Assembly (NCBI GenBank): GCA_030146605.1
Contig: JASLBO010000503.1
Coordinates: 1 to 9,655, forward strand
Direction of reading: 5' to 3'
Length of the DNA: 9,655 nucleotides
Source: Sphingomonas sp.
GTDB lineage: Bacteria > Pseudomonadota > Alphaproteobacteria > Sphingomonadales > Sphingomonadaceae
Below, one piece after another: positions 7,233 through 9,655 of the stretch (the stretch's first letter is position 1; each line of letters opens with the position of its first letter). The notes beneath the pieces were generated by a model, which had not been told where the DNA came from, did not search any database, and saw only the letters and a list, made by a program, of their open reading frames with translations. A program made the translations under genes and the position numbers.

Positions 7233-9053
7233 CTACTCCGCCGCGAGTTCGTCCCCCGCCTCGCGTTCCTGCGCCTGGCGCGCCCACATGTCGGCATAGA
7301 TGCCGTTCTGGCGGAGCAAGGCGGCGTGGGTGCCGTGCTCGGCGACGCGGCCCGCTTCAAGGACGATGATCCGGTCGGCATGGACCACGGTCGACAGGCG
7401 GTGCGCGATGACGATCGTGGTGCGGCCGCGCTCGATCGCCTCGAGCGTCGCCTGAATGTCGGCCTCGGTGCGGCTGTCGAGCGCGCTGGTCGCTTCGTCG
7501 AGGATCAGGATCGGCGGGTTCTTGACCAAGGTCCGCGCGATGGCGACGCGCTGCTTCTCGCCGCCCGACAGCTTGAGCCCGCGTTCGCCGACGCGCGCGT
7601 CGAACCCATCGGGAAGCGACTGGATGAAGCCGGCGATCGCGGCACCGCGCGCCGCGGATGCGACTTCGTCGGGCGTGGCGCCTTCGCGGCCATAAGCGAT
7701 ATTGTAGCCGATGGTGTCGTTGAACAGCACGGTGTCCTGCGGCACGATGCCGATCGCGGCGCGCAGCGAGCTTTGCGTCACGTCGCGAATGTCCTGCCCA
7801 TCGATCGTGATCCGCCCACCGGTGACATCGTAGAAGCGGTAGATCAGCCGCGCGAGGGTGGACTTGCCGGCGCCCGAGGGTCCCACCACCGCCACCGTCG
7901 ACCCGGCGGGGATGTCGAGGTCGATCCCCTTGAGGATCTGCCGATCCGGATCATAGCCGAACTCGACATTCTCGAAACGGACATGGCCCTTGCGCACCGC
8001 GAGCGGCTGCGCCCCCGGCGCGTCGACGATCTCGGCATGGGTGTCGATCAGGTCGAACATGCTCCCCATGTCGATCACGCCCTGGCGGATCGTGCGATAG
8101 ACCCAGCCGAGCATGTCGAGCGGGCGGAACAGCTGGCTGAGCAGAGTCGAGACGAGCACGACGTCACCCGCGGTGAATTTGCCCGAGCTCCACCCGAACA
8201 CCACCAGGGTCATGCCCGCGCCGAGCATCAGATTGGTGATCAGCGCCTGCCCGATATTGAGCCAGGCGAGCGAGTTCTCGGATGTCACCGCGGCGTTCAT
8301 GTACGACGCCATGGCCTTGTCGTAGCGCGCGGATTCGCGCGCTTCGGCGTTGAAATATTTGACGGTCTCGAAGTTGAGCAGCGAATCGACTGCGTGGGCG
8401 ACTGCGCCGGTATCGAGGTCGTTCATCTGCTCGCGCAGTTTCGAACGCCAGTCGGTCACCCAGCGGGTGAAGGCGATATATACCACCACCATCACCAAAG
8501 TGCCGACCACCAGCCACACGCCGAAGCGCGTCCAGAAGATGCCGAGCACCAGCGCCAGTTCGAGGATCGTCGGGGCGATGTTGAACAGCAGGAAATAGAG
8601 CATCGTGTCGATGCTCTTGGTGCCGCGCTCGACCACTTTCGTGATCGCGCCGGTGCGGCGCTCGAGATGGAAGCGCAGCGACAGGCCGTGGAGATGGCGG
8701 AACACGTCCGACGCAAGGCGGCGGGTTGCGTCCTGCCCGACCTTTTCGAACACCGCGTTGCGCAGATTGTCGAACAGCACGCCGCCCAGTCGCGCCGCGG
8801 CATAGCCGGCGACCAGGGCGGTCACGAGCCAGATTGCGTCGCGCGATCCGCTCGCCATCCGATCAATCGCGCCCTGCAATGCGAACGGCGCGCCATAGAC
8901 CTGGATGAGCTTGGAGATGACGACGAGGGCGAGCGCGATGACGATGCGCGCGCGCAGCCCGGGCGAGTCCTTCGGCCAGAGATAGGGAAGGAAGCGCTTC
9001 ATCGTCGCGAGCAACGGGCGCTCGGGCGCGGATTCAGAATTTTGTGGAGGCAT
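7233..9053 (-). CDS. atm1: Atm1-type ABC exporter (heavy-metal / glutathione-conjugate transporter), fused permease and ATPase
   Basis: A 606-aa half-transporter acting as a homodimer in the inner membrane. Six membrane segments (about 36-57, 73-98, 151-174, 177-200, 264-288, 293-320) precede one ATPase domain: Walker A GPSGAGKST (391-399), Q-loop (VPQD), signature LSGGE (495-499), Walker B ILILDE (515-520), D-loop SALD and H-loop His551. NFETVKYFN (227-235) is a hallmark of the Atm1/ABCB7 group. Residues reported for the glutathione pocket of the Novosphingobium homologue, as I recall them, have counterparts at a constant offset of three: Tyr192, Arg203, Arg207, Asn266, Gln269, Asp313, Arg320. 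This supports export of glutathione-bound metals or persulfides. ATG 9053 is chosen over an adjacent TTG at 9056; the ribosome binding site is weak. No other sulfur or metal gene is adjacent. Confidence 0.95.
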   Translation of the reverse strand: MPPQNSESAPERPLLATMKRFLPYLWPKDSPGLRARIVIALALVVISKLIQVYGAPFALQGAIDRMASGSRDAIWLVTALVAGYAAARLGGVLFDNLRNAVFEKVGQDATRRLASDVFRHLHGLSLRFHLERRTGAITKVVERGTKSIDTMLYFLLFNIAPTILELALVLGIFWTRFGVWLVVGTLVMVVVYIAFTRWVTDWRSKLREQMNDLDTGAVAHAVDSLLNFETVKYFNAEARESARYDKAMASYMNAAVTSENSLAWLNIGQALITNLMLGAGMTLVVFGWSSGKFTAGDVVLVSTLLSQLFRPLDMLGWVYRTIRQGVIDMGSMFDLIDTHAEIVDAPGAQPLAVRKGHVRFENVEFGYDPDRQILKGIDLDIPAGSTVAVVGPSGAGKSTLARLIYRFYDVTGGRITIDGQDIRDVTQSSLRAAIGIVPQDTVLFNDTIGYNIAYGREGATPDEVASAARGAAIAGFIQSLPDGFDARVGERGLKLSGGEKQRVAIARTLVKNPPILILDEATSALDSRTEADIQATLEAIERGRTTIVIAHRLSTVVHADRIIVLEAGRVAEHGTHAALLRQNGIYADMWARQAQEREAGDELAAE

Positions 9054-9061
9054 CAAGTCTC

Positions 9062-9090
9062 GATTTGGTGCGCCGGGCGCACGCTTGCAA
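9062..9090 (-). promoter_or_regulatory. possible atm1 promoter with 15-nt palindrome in the spacer
   Basis: On the minus strand a TTGCAA (9090-9085) is followed after 17 nt by CAAATC (9067-9062). The spacer is almost wholly filled by a perfect 7+1+7 palindrome, GTGCGCC-G-GGCGCAC on the plus strand (9068-9082). A palindrome placed between -35 and -10 is a common operator layout. The -10 match is poor (about 2 of 6), so the promoter itself is uncertain. The palindrome is a direct observation; its role is inference. Confidence 0.3.
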
Positions 9091-9146
9091 CAGTTTGGCG
9101 GAACGCGGCGGCGTCGACTTCGTTTTGGAGAGCGGAAGGAACGGCG

Positions 9147-9386
9147 ATGGATCAGGTGCTCTACGTGCTGGCGATCATGGGCTGCGGCGACGATTCGATG
9201 CAGTGCCAGCAGGCTCGCGTCGAACCTGTTCGCTACACCTCCGTCCGGGCGTGCCAGGAGGCTATGCCCGCCGCGCTTCAGCGCAACATTGATATCGACT
9301 TCCCGGTGATCAGCGCCGCTTGCCAGCGCCAGACCGGGCAGGTTGCCGATGCCCGCTCCGTCAAGGCGGTGCGTCCCGGCAGCTGA
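9147..9386 (+). CDS. small four-cysteine protein of unknown function
   Basis: A 79-aa protein I do not recognise. It starts with a short hydrophobic stretch (VLYVLAIMGCG, residues 4-14) and carries four cysteines at 13, 20, 36 and 59, enough for two disulfides or a metal site. IMGC is lipobox-like, but there is no positive n-region and residue 2 is Asp, so a classical lipoprotein signal is unlikely. The stretch IDIDFPVISAACQR (48-61) reads like a conserved end of a small domain. ATG 9147 has a strong GGAAGGA ribosome binding site (9134-9140). The gene is divergent from the atm1-type exporter across 93 bp and convergent with the phytoene synthase gene 12 nt away. The start, ribosome binding site and fit between neighbours support a real gene. 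Confidence 0.72.
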   Translation: MDQVLYVLAIMGCGDDSMQCQQARVEPVRYTSVRACQEAMPAALQRNIDIDFPVISAACQRQTGQVADARSVKAVRPGS

Positions 9387-9398
9387 GGCTGTGGCCGG

Positions 9399-9655
9399 CT
9401 ATCTCGGCCTTACCCAAATCTGGTTTATGATATGCGCGTTGGCGTAGCGTCGCTTTCTGCTGAAGGCCCGGGCCGCCGATCGGACGATCCAGCCTAGCTT
9501 TTCCGTGGCGGAGACAGTGATTCGCGAATCCCATGCCGCCGGGCCGCGCTGTGCGACCTTGCGGGCTATGTCGCCATAGATGCCCGCCGCAGCGAGCACT
9601 GCCCAGGCCGAGCGGAACGACAAGGACGGTGTGCCGGCGCGGGCCTGCGCCTCAT
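9399..9655 (-). CDS. crtB: phytoene/squalene synthase family protein, C-terminal part (5' end outside the window)
   Basis: The last 85 residues of a trans-isoprenyl diphosphate synthase of the phytoene/squalene synthase type; the reading frame stays open to the right edge. These enzymes join two geranylgeranyl (or farnesyl) diphosphates head to head, the first step of carotenoid (or hopanoid) synthesis. The visible part has the typical late helices: FRSAWAVLAAAGIYGDIARKV, then RGPAAWDSRITVSATEKLGW, matching the family pattern I-Y-G-x-I ... A-W-D-x-R-x-x-x-S-x-x-E-K-L. It ends in QIWVRPR, like the W-T-R-P tail common in bacterial phytoene synthases. The aspartate-rich active-site motifs lie outside the window. 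The symbol is given on the carotenoid-type tail; a squalene synthase (hpnC/hpnD) cannot be fully excluded. Confidence 0.85.
   Translation of the reverse strand, partial: EAQARAGTPSLSFRSAWAVLAAAGIYGDIARKVAQRGPAAWDSRITVSATEKLGWIVRSAARAFSRKRRYANAHIINQIWVRPR

Noticed and set aside
7326..9146. Long plus-strand open frame antisense to the ABC exporter that runs in frame into the 79-aa gene.
   Set aside because: Composition is His/Arg/Asp-rich without motifs, while the opposite strand has a complete exporter. The real small gene starts at ATG 9147 with its own ribosome binding site.
9376..9398. CCGGC...GCCGG foldback between the small gene and the phytoene synthase gene, considered as a bidirectional terminator.
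   Set aside because: The stem is interrupted by a 3-nt bulge and no T-tract follows on either strand, so evidence is too weak for a terminator call.

Overview
The window looks like a piece of chromosome from a GC-rich alphaproteobacterium, most likely a sphingomonad (Sphingomonadales). The clues are high GC with strong G/C bias at third codon positions, an Atm1-type ABC exporter that keeps the glutathione-site residues I recall from the Novosphingobium protein, a carotenoid-type phytoene synthase, and a stand-alone sterol-desaturase/GMC oxidoreductase pair. I see no mobile element, CRISPR array, tRNA or rRNA. Coding density is very high and neighbouring genes touch or overlap at most junctions.

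Left half, minus strand (about 3.7 kb down to base 1): a tight operon reads recQ helicase -> TIGR01244/DUF442 rhodanese-loop protein -> a small unknown protein with one membrane segment -> sterol-desaturase-family di-iron membrane oxidase -> GMC flavin oxidoreductase, which runs off the left edge. The first two junctions are 4-nt ATGA overlaps, the third is a 9-nt gap, and the last is a 67-nt overlap that codes in two frames. A DNA-repair helicase therefore probably shares a transcript with membrane or lipid redox enzymes.

Centre, plus strand: divergent from recQ across 117 bp lies a HerA/FtsK-superfamily ATPase with a C-terminal winged-helix-like region and no NurA partner in view. It is followed by an unknown protein with three membrane segments, whose ribosome binding site lies in the 3' arm of a 7-bp hairpin. 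That gene overlaps tail-to-tail with a membrane-anchored alpha/beta hydrolase on the minus strand.

Right part: a 90-aa mini-GNAT (plus strand) is divergent from the hydrolase and ends one base from the end of the convergent atm1-type ABC exporter. Upstream of the exporter, a 15-nt palindrome lies in a divergent intergenic region shared with a 79-aa four-cysteine protein of unknown function. The C-terminal part of a phytoene/squalene synthase (crtB-like, minus strand) closes the window.

I do not see an obviously new multi-gene system. The most promising leads are the solitary HerA-like ATPase facing recQ, the recQ/DUF442/desaturase/GMC operon with its dual-coding overlap, the hairpin over a ribosome binding site, and the four-cysteine small protein. 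All functions are read from motifs and memory of the families; no search was run.
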